Assembly: GCA_036501665.1 (NCBI GenBank) | Contig: DASXZW010000071.1 | Span: 73,063 to 137,062 of the forward strand | From: DATAUD01 sp036501665 | Lineage (GTDB): Bacteria > Verrucomicrobiota > Verrucomicrobiia > Limisphaerales > Palsa-1400 | Length of the DNA: 64,000 bases | Reading direction: 5' to 3' | In this document: positions 51,988 to 61,242 of the stretch, one piece after another | Position numbering within the stretch: the stretch's first letter is position 1 | How the letters are laid out: each line of letters starts with the position of its first letter | Notes under the pieces: model-generated | The model's database searches: none | What the model saw: the letters and a program-made list of their open reading frames with translations, nothing else | Told to the model about the DNA's origin: nothing | Position numbers and translations under genes: made by a program

Positions 51988-52599
51988 TTAAGATGGAAGC
52001 CGTTTCCTGAACTCTCGGCAAGCTTCGGCTACATCGGGCGCATTCAAAATCGCGGAAACAACGCAAATTCTTTGAGCGCCCACGTCGAGCACGTCGTTCA
52101 AAGTATTCAAGTTGATTCCGCCGATGGCAAACCACGGAATTTTTACGTTGGTTGCGGCCCATCTCACATAATCCAGAGTGACCGGAGGCACACCGGGTTT
52201 TGTGGCCGTCGCATAAACCGGACCGATGGCAATATATGCAGGATTTTCCTTCACCGCCTGCTCAGCCTGCGCGGGAGAATGCGTGCTCAAACCAAACGGC
52301 GTTCTTGGACGCGAGACTGCCGCGAAATCTTCCTGGCCCAGATGACACAAGTCAGCGCCGAGTTTTTCTGCGACTTCAGCATGGTCGTTGATTACCAAAC
52401 CGACGCCAGCGTCGCGAAGAATCGGAAGAATTTCGTCGGCCATTTGGAGAACTTCAGCAGCCGTCGATTTCTTGGCTCGAAGCTGAATCAAATCCGCCCC
52501 GCCAACGCAAAGTTTCCGCGCGATGTCAAACGGAGTTCGCCCATGCAGATAATCAGTATCGATAAACGTGTAAAGCCAGCATTGGTCGAGCGGTTTCAT
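51988..52599 (-). CDS. thiE: Thiamine phosphate synthase
   Basis: ThiE joins the thiazole and pyrimidine moieties into thiamine phosphate. It is a TIM barrel of 203 residues: GGADLIQLRAKKSTAAEVLQ with the substrate Arg and Lys, INDHAEVAEKLGADLCHLGQ, GLSTHSPAQAEQAVKENPAY and IGPVYATATKPGVPPV, then WFAIGGINLNTLNDVLD. The start is ATG 52599; a TTG at 52611 would add four residues. It is the first gene of the minus-strand operon with the aminotransferase and helicase. Other thi genes are not in the window. Confidence 0.94.
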   Translation of the reverse strand: MKPLDQCWLYTFIDTDYLHGRTPFDIARKLCVGGADLIQLRAKKSTAAEVLQMADEILPILRDAGVGLVINDHAEVAEKLGADLCHLGQEDFAAVSRPRTPFGLSTHSPAQAEQAVKENPAYIAIGPVYATATKPGVPPVTLDYVRWAATNVKIPWFAIGGINLNTLNDVLDVGAQRICVVSAILNAPDVAEACREFRKRLPS

Positions 52600-52850
52600 T
52601 GATTCAAGCAAATGCCAGGAGTGTATCAGCGCAAAGCCGGCGTTGCAAAGAACGCTTCACCTACCCGTAAAGCTCTGACGAAAAGGAAAACGCCAATTAA
52701 CTGAATTTGAACAGGAGCGAACAGAGTTCACAGAGATGTTTTCTCTGCTTCCTCCGCTGCCTCCTGTTTAACTTTAATTGCGCTGAGATAAAATAGTAGT
52801 TGAAACGGGAGACGAACGACTTAAATAATGGCGCGCGACTATAACGATAC

Positions 52851-54134
52851 GTGAAATTAACGGACCTTCGAGGAATTCTTCAATACATCCCGCGCTTTCG
52901 GGAAAAGATTTTCGTCATCAGCATTGATGGCGCGATCATCACCAGCGAAAATTTCGGCAATATCCTTTTGGACATCGCCGTGCTGCGCTCTTTGAGCATC
53001 AAAGTTTTGCTCGTCCACGGCGCGGCGGCCCAAATCGAGATTCTTGCCAAAGAACAAAATATTCAGGCTTCAGACCTTGACGGCGCAGGCATCACTGACG
53101 CCGCAACTCTCAAACTGGCGCTGACGGCCGCGAATCGTTTGACACACGAAATTCTCGAAGGTCTCAGCGCCAACGATCTTCGCGCCGCTTGCGGCAATGC
53201 GCTTATCGCCCACCCGATGGGCATCATTCACGGCGCGGACCATCTTTTTACCGGCAAGATCGAGCGCATCGACGTTGAAATGCTCCAGGGCCTTTTGTCG
53301 CAGGGTGTGATTCCAGTCATTCCACCGCTCGGATTCGATGGCGATGGGAAAACTTACCGCGTCAATTCCGACGCCGTTGCCGTTGAAGTCGCCAAGGCCC
53401 TCAACGCCGCGAAGCTGATTTACATATCGTCGGTGGACGGCCTGGTTTACCAGGGCCGTCTCATCAAACAAATTCTCGTGGCCGACCTGGACGCGTTGCT
53501 CGCCCACAACAAGGGTAGTTTCGCCCCTGAAATTCTTTCCAAGGCCCACAACGCCTCCGCCGCCTGCCAGGCCGGAGTGCCGCGCGTCCACGTCATCAAT
53601 GGCCGCGTCGATGAGGCATTGCTCGCCGAGGTTTTTTCAAACGAAGGAATCGGCACGCTCGTTTACGCGAACGAATACCAGCAAATCCGCCGCGCGCTCA
53701 AGAAGGACATTCGCGCAATAATGTTATTGACAAAGAATTCTGTCGCCATCGAGGAACTGGTCAAGCGAACCCGCGCCGGCCTGGAAAAAACCATCGGCGA
53801 TTTTTATATATTTGAAACGGACAAAAATCCCGTCGCCTGCGTGGCGCTGCATCAATTGGACACGACCAAAGGCGAACTCGCCTGCCTCTATGTTTCGCCA
53901 TCGCACGAAAACCAGGGCATCGGACGCAAGTTGATTGCGTTCATCGAATCCAAGGCGCGCGAGTTGGGAATGACCGAGTTGATCACGCTTTCAACGCAGG
54001 CGTTCACCTATTTTCAATCCAAGGGCGGCTTTTCAGAAGGTGTGCCGGAAGATTTGCCGCCTGCGCGTCGCGAAAAATACGAGCAAAGCGGACGCAACTC
54101 AAAAATCCTCATCAAGCGATTCACCCCGAAATAA
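52851..54134 (+). CDS. argA: N-acetylglutamate synthase (amino-acid kinase + GNAT)
   Basis: The classic ArgA layout. The N-terminal amino-acid-kinase-like domain (residues ~1-290: FVISIDGAIITSENFGN, LLVHGAAAQIEILAKEQ, VIPVIPPLGFDGDGKTYRVN and LIYISSVDGLVYQG) is followed by a GNAT acetyltransferase (residues ~300-420: ACLYVSPSHENQGIGRKLI, then AFTYFQSKGGFSEG). It catalyses the first committed step of arginine synthesis, from glutamate and acetyl-CoA. The start is GTG 52851. The gene stands alone and is followed by a small GC-rich palindrome at 54197-54214. Confidence 0.93.
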   Translation: MKLTDLRGILQYIPRFREKIFVISIDGAIITSENFGNILLDIAVLRSLSIKVLLVHGAAAQIEILAKEQNIQASDLDGAGITDAATLKLALTAANRLTHEILEGLSANDLRAACGNALIAHPMGIIHGADHLFTGKIERIDVEMLQGLLSQGVIPVIPPLGFDGDGKTYRVNSDAVAVEVAKALNAAKLIYISSVDGLVYQGRLIKQILVADLDALLAHNKGSFAPEILSKAHNASAACQAGVPRVHVINGRVDEALLAEVFSNEGIGTLVYANEYQQIRRALKKDIRAIMLLTKNSVAIEELVKRTRAGLEKTIGDFYIFETDKNPVACVALHQLDTTKGELACLYVSPSHENQGIGRKLIAFIESKARELGMTELITLSTQAFTYFQSKGGFSEGVPEDLPPARREKYEQSGRNSKILIKRFTPK

Positions 54135-54196
54135 ACGGCGCGAGGCTCCGGCGCTGTTGCGAAAATCTCCCAGAAGAACGCGAAGCGTCGTGGAGT

Positions 54197-54214
54197 GCGG
54201 CAGTCCTCTGCCGC
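54197..54214. repeat. 18-bp perfect palindrome after argA
   Basis: GCGGCAG, loop TCCT and CTGCCGC form a perfect 7-bp stem 63 bp after argA. No T-run follows. A GCGTCGTGGAGTGCGGCAGT context of this kind is, from memory, a frequent short intergenic element in Verrucomicrobiota. Confidence 0.55.
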
Positions 54215-54239
54215 CTTTCAACGGATTTCTGACATCCCA

Positions 54240-54770
54240 TCACTTCACGACTAACTGCCGTAGCGGACTTTTATTTGGATCACCGATCGGTAAAAGAGCC
54301 GCCGTCGCTGGAGCGTTCTGAGGTTTGTCCCGCCGCACGACAATAAACCACGATTCCAGCTTTTCGCCGTTGTCACCGCCGGCGATATAAAACGCTGTAT
54401 CGACGGGCTGCGCTCTTTTGCGAGTCAATTTTCCGTCGAGGTAAATGCTGACCGTCATGTCCGTGGGAGTCGGGAGCGAAATTTCGATGTCGTGATTGCG
54501 CATGACATGGCGTCGAACTTTTGCGCCTGAAGAGAGTTCGACGGTTTGTCGCTGGATTTCCCAATAATTCTTCCAGCGAAACATCTGGAGCCGGCGGTTG
54601 AGCGCGTCCCCAATCAATGTCGCCCCCGTCGCGGGAGGCATGTCGGCGTCCGTGCCCTGCACCAATTGAATGTAAAATGTGACCCCGTCCTTCGAGGCCC
54701 CAACAGCCGAACTTCCCAGCATCAGCGACGCCGCAAGTCCAACAACCAACGTTTTAACAATCGACCACAT
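54240..54770 (-). CDS. Exported hypothetical protein (176 aa)
   Basis: The N-terminus MWSIVKTLVVGLAASLMLGS is a plausible signal peptide. The mature ~150 residues are beta-rich with SKDGVTFYIQLVQGTDADMP, then RLQMFRWKNYWEIQRQTVEL and a segment ending KLESWFIVVRRDKPQ. I recognise no family. It is probably periplasmic. It is convergent with argA (105 bp apart) and divergent from the ClC gene (~90 bp upstream of its possible starts). Confidence 0.6.
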   Translation of the reverse strand: MWSIVKTLVVGLAASLMLGSSAVGASKDGVTFYIQLVQGTDADMPPATGATLIGDALNRRLQMFRWKNYWEIQRQTVELSSGAKVRRHVMRNHDIEISLPTPTDMTVSIYLDGKLTRKRAQPVDTAFYIAGGDNGEKLESWFIVVRRDKPQNAPATAALLPIGDPNKSPLRQLVVK

Positions 54771-54859
54771 TGAAAGACACCTCTTGGACGAGGTGACATG
54801 TGGATTTTATTCGGAAGAAAATAAACACCCTCAGAAAATTGCGCGAGTGAAGGGCTTGC

Positions 54860-56611
54860 TTGCAATCGCCGGGGTTATCAGTGAAGTTTACTTCACGAGT
54901 GAAGGGTTTTTTTCTTGTCCGCTATTTGCAGGGGCTGTCAGTGCAGACGCGGTCACTTCTGCACAGCTGCGCGTTTGGTCTTGGCGCGGGCCTGTCGGCG
55001 GTGGCGTTTCAATTGACAATTGCGTGGTTATACAATGCAGGATTGGTGCGACTGTCCCACGAATCCAAGCTGACTTTTGCTTTGGGCAGCCTCGCAATCA
55101 TGGTCGTTTCCTCAGTCATCGTGGGCGTCCTGCTCGCCGTTTACTGTCCTGTAGCGGCGGGGAGCGGTATTCCGCAATTGAAACTGGCGTTCTGGAAGGA
55201 CTTTGGAACTGTCCCATGGCGTGTGGCCTGGGTTAAGTTCATTGCAGGCGTAGTAAGTATCGCTGGCGGCGCAAGCCTGGGCCGGGAAGGTCCCAGTGTT
55301 CAATTGGCCGGAGCGGTGGCGTCGAATCTTGCCGGCCTTGCCGGTGAACCCAAACAAAACCGCCGCGCCGCCGCTGCCGCAGGAGCCTCAGCCGGTTTAG
55401 CCGCCGCGTTTAACGCTCCGCTTGCCGCGACGACCTTCGTTCTCGAGGAAATTATTGGCGACCTCAACAGCCGCTTGCTCGGCGGCGTCCTGCTCGCGTC
55501 GTTTCTGGGCGCGTTGGCGGTCAATGGAATCATCGGCCCGCAACCGGCTTTCGCGCTGGCGACGGTTGGAACGCCGACCTGGGTCTGTTACGTGCTGACT
55601 CCTGTAGTCGCGGCGCTGGCCGCGCTGGCCGGGGTTTATTTTCAGAGAAGCGGACTGGACCTCCGGCGCCGATCCAAAAAAGTTCGCTGGCTGCCGCAAT
55701 GGTGCATGCCGGTCGTGGGCGGCCTTATCACCTGGGGATTGGGTGTGGCGGTCTTTTGGAAAACAGGGCGGTTGGGAGTGTTCGGGCTTGGTTACGATGA
55801 TCTTTCTGATGCGCTGGCGGGGAATGTGACCTGGAAAATCGCCGCGATTTTGCTCGGCGCGAAGCTGATCGCAACGATCTGTTGTTATGGTTTTGGCGGA
55901 TGCGGCGGAATTTTCTCGCCCTGCCTTTTTTTCGGCGGAATGGTCGGAGTTATCGTCGCGGGATTGGTCGGTCTTGAATGGAGCGCGGTGCGCGGGGACC
56001 TCGTGACATTGATGGTGGTTGGGATGAGCGCGACTTTGGGTGGGGTGGTCGGCGCGCCCGTGACCGGGATTTTGATCGTTTTTGAGATGACCCATCAATT
56101 CACTCTCGTCCCGGCGCTGATGCTTGGAGCGCTCGTCAGCCAGGCCGTCACGAGGAGCTTAACTTCCGAAAACTTTTACGACGCCTTGCTCGTTCAAGAC
56201 GGCCACCGCATCGATCACGTTCGACCGCCGCGCGATTTGCATAGCTGGCAGCAGTTGCCGGTTTCGTTAATCATGACGCAAAAACCGACGGTGCTCACCG
56301 ACCTCAGTTCCACAACCGTTCAACAGGAACTAAAAGCGCATCCCTACGAACGTTTTCCGGTCGTACGGGATGGCGCGTTGACAGGAATTCTCACGCGGCG
56401 CGAAGCGGTTGCCGCTGCGGCTGCGAACCGTCCGCCGGTGTTGGAGCCTGCGACAACCTGCCGCCCTGATCAAACGATTCTTGAATTACAGAATTTGTTA
56501 ATTGAATCGACAACGCAATTTGTCGTCGTGAAAGATCGCGACGGCGAGGTGAAAGGAGTCATCACGCTGCACGATTTATTGCGCGCCCAAGTGCAGAAGG
56601 CAGGCGGGTGA
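54860..56611 (+). CDS. ClC-family chloride channel/antiporter with CBS pair
   Basis: A polytopic protein with the three ClC ion-pathway motifs: GSGIPQLKLAF, GREGPSVQLAG with the gating glutamate of Cl-/H+ exchangers, and GGIFSPCLFFGGM. The last ~120 residues form a CBS pair (MTQKPTVLTDLSSTTVQQEL ... ESTTQFVVVKDRDG), which often binds nucleotides. The start is uncertain: TTG 54860, GTG 54881 and GTG 54899 are all in frame, and a perfect 6-bp dyad (GTGAAG-TTTA-CTTCAC, 54881-54896) overlaps the latter two candidates. None has a clear ribosome site. Inner membrane. The gene stands alone, divergent from the exported hypothetical protein gene. Confidence 0.9.
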   Translation: MQSPGLSVKFTSRVKGFFLVRYLQGLSVQTRSLLHSCAFGLGAGLSAVAFQLTIAWLYNAGLVRLSHESKLTFALGSLAIMVVSSVIVGVLLAVYCPVAAGSGIPQLKLAFWKDFGTVPWRVAWVKFIAGVVSIAGGASLGREGPSVQLAGAVASNLAGLAGEPKQNRRAAAAAGASAGLAAAFNAPLAATTFVLEEIIGDLNSRLLGGVLLASFLGALAVNGIIGPQPAFALATVGTPTWVCYVLTPVVAALAALAGVYFQRSGLDLRRRSKKVRWLPQWCMPVVGGLITWGLGVAVFWKTGRLGVFGLGYDDLSDALAGNVTWKIAAILLGAKLIATICCYGFGGCGGIFSPCLFFGGMVGVIVAGLVGLEWSAVRGDLVTLMVVGMSATLGGVVGAPVTGILIVFEMTHQFTLVPALMLGALVSQAVTRSLTSENFYDALLVQDGHRIDHVRPPRDLHSWQQLPVSLIMTQKPTVLTDLSSTTVQQELKAHPYERFPVVRDGALTGILTRREAVAAAAANRPPVLEPATTCRPDQTILELQNLLIESTTQFVVVKDRDGEVKGVITLHDLLRAQVQKAGG

Positions 56612-56614
56612 ATC

Positions 56615-57820
56615 TCAATCCCAAGGCATCAATCGCACAACCGCTCCGGCGGGCAAAGTAGTTTGCGGCGGCACATCGACCAATCCAGAAGACTTCGCCA
56701 GCGAACTGACGTAATGCGATGCCTGCGTCCCAGCCGAGCGCGCGTAACCCGTAGCGTCAATAACAACCCGCATGAAGTGCCAACGGTCTTTGGGATTCAC
56801 CAGCGGCTCCGCCAACACCGCCGACTGCACCGGCCCAAAAACATCGCGCGCACCCTGCATTCGAAGCAAAGCCGGACGTGTCAATACCATGAATGTCACC
56901 AATGCCGAGGCCGGATTGCCGGGCAGACCAAAAAATCGCTTCTCATTCAATCTGCCAAACGCGAACGGTTTGCCCGGGCGCATGGAGACTTTCCAAAAAT
57001 CCAATTTCCCGCCGATCTCTGTGAATGCCGCCTTTACAAAATCAGCGTCACCCACCGAAACCCCGCCCGTGGTAATCACCACGTTGCATTCGGCGAACGC
57101 TTTTTCCAACGCGGATTTTGTCGCGGCCAACTCATCGGGAATTAACGGATAAACCTTCGGAATTCCACCTGCCTGCCGAACGAGCGCAGCCAGGCCAATG
57201 CGATTGCCTTCGTATATGGCGCCAGGGGGCAGGGGACTTTCCGGTTCGCGAAGCTCATTTCCAGTCGCCAAAAGCCCCACGATAGGACGCCGCGTCACCC
57301 GCACATTAACAATGCCAACAGCCGCGAGTTGACCCAGCATCGGCGCCGTTATCCTCTCTCCGATTTCAGCGACGACCGCCCCGGCCTTAATATCCTCACC
57401 GCGCAATCGGCAATTTTCCCAAGGCGCTGCTTTATCAGAAAAAATGATTCGCGAAGCATCCTGCTCGTCACACCTGACATCTTCCTGCATGACGACAGCA
57501 TCAGCGCCATGTGGCAAAACAGAGCCGGTGAAAATCCGCACGCAAGTCCCCGTTTCAACAACGGTGTCAATCATAGAACCAGCAGGCGCATGTCCGATCA
57601 ATCGTAGCGCGACTGGTTTTTTCTCATCAGCCGAAGCAAGGTCTTGCGAACGAACCGCGTATCCATCCATTGCAGAATTGTCCCAGGGCGGCAGGTCAAT
57701 CCCGGAACGAACCGATTCAGCGAGATACCGCCCAAACGCGTCAACAAGCGCGGCTTCCTCAGTCGGCAACGTGAAAATGGAAGCAAGTATCTGTTCCTGG
57801 GCTTGCTCAACGGAGTGCAT
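56615..57820 (-). CDS. moeA: Molybdopterin molybdotransferase
   Basis: MoeA inserts molybdenum into molybdopterin. The N-terminal domain has PPWDNSAMDGYAV; the MPT-binding core has GLLATGNELREPESPL and ITTGGVSVGDADFVK, followed by GKPFAFGRLNEKRFFGLPGN; the C-terminal domain is complete. The 401-residue length is normal. It is the last gene of a minus-strand run and starts 24 bp after the GspE/PilB-type ATPase stop. That neighbour is functionally unrelated, so this may be a chance operon. No other moa/mob gene is in the window. Confidence 0.94.
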   Translation of the reverse strand: MHSVEQAQEQILASIFTLPTEEAALVDAFGRYLAESVRSGIDLPPWDNSAMDGYAVRSQDLASADEKKPVALRLIGHAPAGSMIDTVVETGTCVRIFTGSVLPHGADAVVMQEDVRCDEQDASRIIFSDKAAPWENCRLRGEDIKAGAVVAEIGERITAPMLGQLAAVGIVNVRVTRRPIVGLLATGNELREPESPLPPGAIYEGNRIGLAALVRQAGGIPKVYPLIPDELAATKSALEKAFAECNVVITTGGVSVGDADFVKAAFTEIGGKLDFWKVSMRPGKPFAFGRLNEKRFFGLPGNPASALVTFMVLTRPALLRMQGARDVFGPVQSAVLAEPLVNPKDRWHFMRVVIDATGYARSAGTQASHYVSSLAKSSGLVDVPPQTTLPAGAVVRLMPWD

Positions 57821-57844
57821 TTGACCCGCAAATTGCAGCGGACG

Positions 57845-59587
57845 TCAGGCTCCCGCGCCCGCAGTCGCAAGAAGAGTCTGTTCGAGCGTGGAAACGCCGT
57901 CCCGCGCTTTTCCGAGGGCGACATCCCGCAGCGTTTTCATCCCTTGTTGGATGGCAAGATGGGCGATTTCCTGCGCGCCGACACGTTGAATCACCAGCTT
58001 GCGAATTTCGTCGGTCATCGTCATCGCCTCGATGATAGCCAATCGCCCGGAGTAACCGGAATTCTTGCAACGCTCGCAGCCGCGCCCGCGATGCAGCGGA
58101 TGTCCTTCAAAATAATTCGGGTCAATCCCCAGGTCCTGGAACATTTTGTCCGGGTAGATTACAGGTTCCTTGCAGCTTGGGCAAATCTTGCGCAGCAACC
58201 GTTGCGCGGCGGCGAGAATCACAGCCGATGAAATAAGAAACGGCGCGATTTCCATGTCGTCAAGTCGAGAAATGGCGCCGGGAGCGTCATTGCAGTGCAT
58301 CGTGCTCAGCACCTGGTGGCCGGTGAGCGCGGATTCAACAGCGATTTCCGCCGTTTCGGTGTCTCGAATTTCCCCGATCATGATGATGTCCGGGTCCTGT
58401 CGCAAAATGGAGCGCAGCGCGCTCGCAAACGTCAAACCTATTTCCTTCTTGACGGGAACCTGGTTGACGCCCGGAAGCTGAAATTCCACCGGGTCTTCGA
58501 CGGTCACAATGTTAAATTGCGGTCCGTTCAATTCGTTCAGCGCGGAATAAAGTGTCGTGGTCTTGCCGGAACCCGTTGGGCCCGTCACCAGGATCAAACC
58601 GTGTGGGGCATCAACCGCAGCCTTGAAACGGATGAATGTTTCCGGGTCGATCCCCAGTTTGTCCATGCTCGCCGAAAGATTCGATTTATCGAGCACGCGA
58701 AGCACGCATTTCTCGCCATGCACCGTCGGCAAAAAGGAAACGCGCAGGTCAACATCGCGCCCGCCGACACGCACGCGCATACGACCGTCCTGCGGAAGAC
58801 GCCGCTCGGCAATGTCCAAATTGCTCATGACCTTGATGCGCGAGGTCAGCGCCACTTGCAAATTCTTCGGCGGCGGCGGCATATCCACGAGTCCGCCGTC
58901 AATGCGATAACGCAAGCGCACACCCGCTTCGAACGGTTCGATGTGAATGTCGCTCGCTCGATCCTTAATCGCTTGAACCAAAATCAAATTCGCCAGCTTG
59001 ATGACCGGCGCTTCTTCGGTCGAAGCCGTCAATGCGGCAAGGTCGGTTGCCTCTGAAGTGACTTGCGCGACTTCCAGGTTCTCGGCGTCCGCCTCGGCTT
59101 CGGCCTGCTTGGCGGCATCCTGGATGATTTCCTCCATGCTCGCCGCGCGCGAACTGTCCAGATTCGCAAGCCGGTCCAGGATCGCTTTTTCGGAGCCGAT
59201 CATGGGCGAGACTTCCAGCTTCGTCATCCGCTTGACATCATCGACGGCCAGCACGTTCAGCGGATCAGCCATCGCCAGGAAAAGGCGATTGCCGAGTTTG
59301 GAAATGGGAAGGACTTTGTAATTGGTCGCAATATCGCGCGGCACGAGGTCCGCAACTTCAGGCGAAATTCCCGCGCGCGTCGCATTGACCGGAGGAGTGT
59401 TGAGAACGCGGCCCATCGAGACCACCAGATCGATCTCGGTCACGTAAGCCTTTTCGACGACGAGTTTGATGAAGCGAGTGCCGTCCTTCTTCTGCTTCTC
59501 CATCAATTCTTCGACTTGCGCGGTGCTGAGCAATCCGTCCTCGACCAGCGCGTCGGCGATGCGTTCTCCTAGTGACTTGACAGCCAT
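57845..59587 (-). CDS. GspE/PilB-type secretion or pilus assembly ATPase
   Basis: A 580-residue hexameric ATPase. The N-terminal MshEN-like domain (residues 1-150, with GERIADALVEDGLLS and VLPISKLGNRLFLAMADPLN) is followed by the catalytic core: RYRIDGGLVDM, Walker A GPTGSGKT (336-343), the Asp box VTVEDPVEF, and Walker B IIMIGEIRDTETAEI (401-415). A zinc tetracysteine (Cys469/472 and Cys504/507: CPSC, CERC) is complete. It powers assembly of a type IV pilus or type II secretion pseudopilus. The companion gene upstream in the operon encodes a TPR protein with a second MshEN-like region. Confidence 0.94.
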   Translation of the reverse strand: MAVKSLGERIADALVEDGLLSTAQVEELMEKQKKDGTRFIKLVVEKAYVTEIDLVVSMGRVLNTPPVNATRAGISPEVADLVPRDIATNYKVLPISKLGNRLFLAMADPLNVLAVDDVKRMTKLEVSPMIGSEKAILDRLANLDSSRAASMEEIIQDAAKQAEAEADAENLEVAQVTSEATDLAALTASTEEAPVIKLANLILVQAIKDRASDIHIEPFEAGVRLRYRIDGGLVDMPPPPKNLQVALTSRIKVMSNLDIAERRLPQDGRMRVRVGGRDVDLRVSFLPTVHGEKCVLRVLDKSNLSASMDKLGIDPETFIRFKAAVDAPHGLILVTGPTGSGKTTTLYSALNELNGPQFNIVTVEDPVEFQLPGVNQVPVKKEIGLTFASALRSILRQDPDIIMIGEIRDTETAEIAVESALTGHQVLSTMHCNDAPGAISRLDDMEIAPFLISSAVILAAAQRLLRKICPSCKEPVIYPDKMFQDLGIDPNYFEGHPLHRGRGCERCKNSGYSGRLAIIEAMTMTDEIRKLVIQRVGAQEIAHLAIQQGMKTLRDVALGKARDGVSTLEQTLLATAGAGA

Positions 59588-59593
59588 AACAAC

Positions 59594-60445
59594 TTAACGA
59601 AATGCCTTTCCAAGAACCCGAATCAGGTCTGCGGGCGAGGTCAAATACCACAGCAACCGATGTTTGATTATGGCTTCCGTGTCAGCCGCCGCTTGTTTGT
59701 TGAACGGATTGCAAGTGGCGACGAGCACCGATTTGCTCATCCGGTCGAAAGGACAAATGCACCAACGCAAACAAAGTTCGCGACTCGCCGAACGTACCAA
59801 TTCAATGTCAATTTCGTATCGTTCCAGCATGATGTACGGAAGGCGCGAACGTTCCACGAGCACCTTGAGCGATTTTTCCACGGGAACAATCTGCCGCTCA
59901 GAAAGGCTATGAATGAACGGCTCCGCAACTTTCGCCGGAGGCGCAGTCAGGCTTGGAACCGGCCAGGAAGCTTCAAAGTCGCCCGCCGTGATCAATTTGC
60001 TATCGACAAAATTTTTGTACATCGCCTGACGCCCATCATCGACCTCCAGTTGAATCGACTTTCCGCCCGGCTTCTTGATTTGCGTCGTCGCCCCGGTGCT
60101 GACCGGTTTGGGCGGCTCCATATCAACCACCGAGGGTCCCGTCAAATTATTGGCTTTGCTTTCGATCTGCGACATCGCGGCCATCGCGTCGGCATCATGC
60201 GGATGACGCTGTAGGATCGTTTCGTATTCGAGAATGGCCGAGGAAAGCTGGCCCAATTGAACGTAAGCCTGGGCAATCCGTTTGGAGGTTTGGACAACCT
60301 CTTTTTCCATGCCGAGCTTAAGGTAGGCTTCCTTGAGAATTTCCAGGGATTGATAATCCTGCGGCTGGGATTGCGTGATGACCTCGAACATCTCGATAGT
60401 CTGCCGCAACTGCGCTTCTTCTCCCGGATTTAGCGTGCCAAGCAT
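59594..60445 (-). CDS. TPR protein with a C-terminal MshEN/GspE-N-like domain
   Basis: A 283-residue protein. The first ~110 residues are helical TPR-like repeats (QTIEMFEVITQSQPQDYQSL, then AILEYETILQRHPHDADAMA). After a linker (SVVDMEPPKPVSTG) the C-terminal ~110 residues (LPYIMLERYEIDIELVRSAS ... FDRMSKSVLVATCNPFNKQA, ending LIRVLGKAF) look like the MshEN/GspE N-terminal fold, normally found fused to the ATPase. Here it is a separate subunit encoded 6 bp upstream of the ATPase. I infer a regulatory partner of the ATPase. An ordinary TPR protein is the alternative. Confidence 0.65.
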   Translation of the reverse strand: MLGTLNPGEEAQLRQTIEMFEVITQSQPQDYQSLEILKEAYLKLGMEKEVVQTSKRIAQAYVQLGQLSSAILEYETILQRHPHDADAMAAMSQIESKANNLTGPSVVDMEPPKPVSTGATTQIKKPGGKSIQLEVDDGRQAMYKNFVDSKLITAGDFEASWPVPSLTAPPAKVAEPFIHSLSERQIVPVEKSLKVLVERSRLPYIMLERYEIDIELVRSASRELCLRWCICPFDRMSKSVLVATCNPFNKQAAADTEAIIKHRLLWYLTSPADLIRVLGKAFR

Positions 60446-61242
60446 GGACTTAGTGACCCGGCGACGATAGCCGCACAGGTTTACGACCGCAATGTCGATT
60501 TGCGTTACTCAAAGGTGCAATTCTTTCAATATTAACACTTATACTTCGGCAACAGCATGTTCCCGCTTAAGCACAAATAAAACCGGCCCAAGACCGGCGA
60601 TCGTTGTGCCCAAAAAGCGAACGGAGTCCGGACGGTCAACGCGCCAAGACTCCGCCCAAGCCGCCAAGGCGGATTGGATAAACACACAACACAGTATTGA
60701 CTAAAGCAGGAACAATGCCGAGTTCACCCGTGATACGAACATTAGTCGCGGCTTGCGTGAGGCGGCGCTGCGTCGCCGCTTCTGATTTGCCTGACCCGCT
60801 CTTCTGTGGAAGGTTGCCGAGGTCGGAGGGGATGTTCTTTGAAATTCAGGCTTCACTTTAGGTATCCATGAGTCCGCGCAGGCTGAATTTGTTCAATCAA
60901 GGTTGGACCTTTATCCTGTTTCTTCTGCTGAAGTAAAATAATAACCAGAACACACTGGCATTTAGGCTATTATGCTGATTTAAAGCCGCGACGCCACGTT
61001 GTCCAATCAAGCTCAATCAAGGCTAATCAAGGTTAAATTGGTTCACACGAAACCTCAGAATTTCATCCATCGGAAATTCGCAGCCTCTGAAACGCACAGT
61101 TCCATTGGCTTTGTTCCTTCGGTTTTTCTGCGCGGTTTTAGGTGGCAGTTCTCGGAAATGGAGATTTTTAATGTCCCATAGATGGGCAGGTAAGCCTCGA
61201 AAATTTGTTTCCTTTTGAGGGCTTACTCGTGTTTATAGGGCG
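60446..61242. other. 797-bp gap without a convincing gene
   Basis: No ORF with coding character is visible on either strand. At 61005-61034 there are three 10-bp units beginning AATCAAG, with a single-copy relative (AATCAAGGTT) at 60896-60905. At 60762-60779 GCGGCG and CGCCGC form a 6-bp hairpin. Short CCGG-containing dyads lie near 60583. The region may hold the promoter of the minus-strand ATPase operon and an unannotated small RNA. No tRNA-like or riboswitch-like fold was recognised. Confidence 0.5.
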
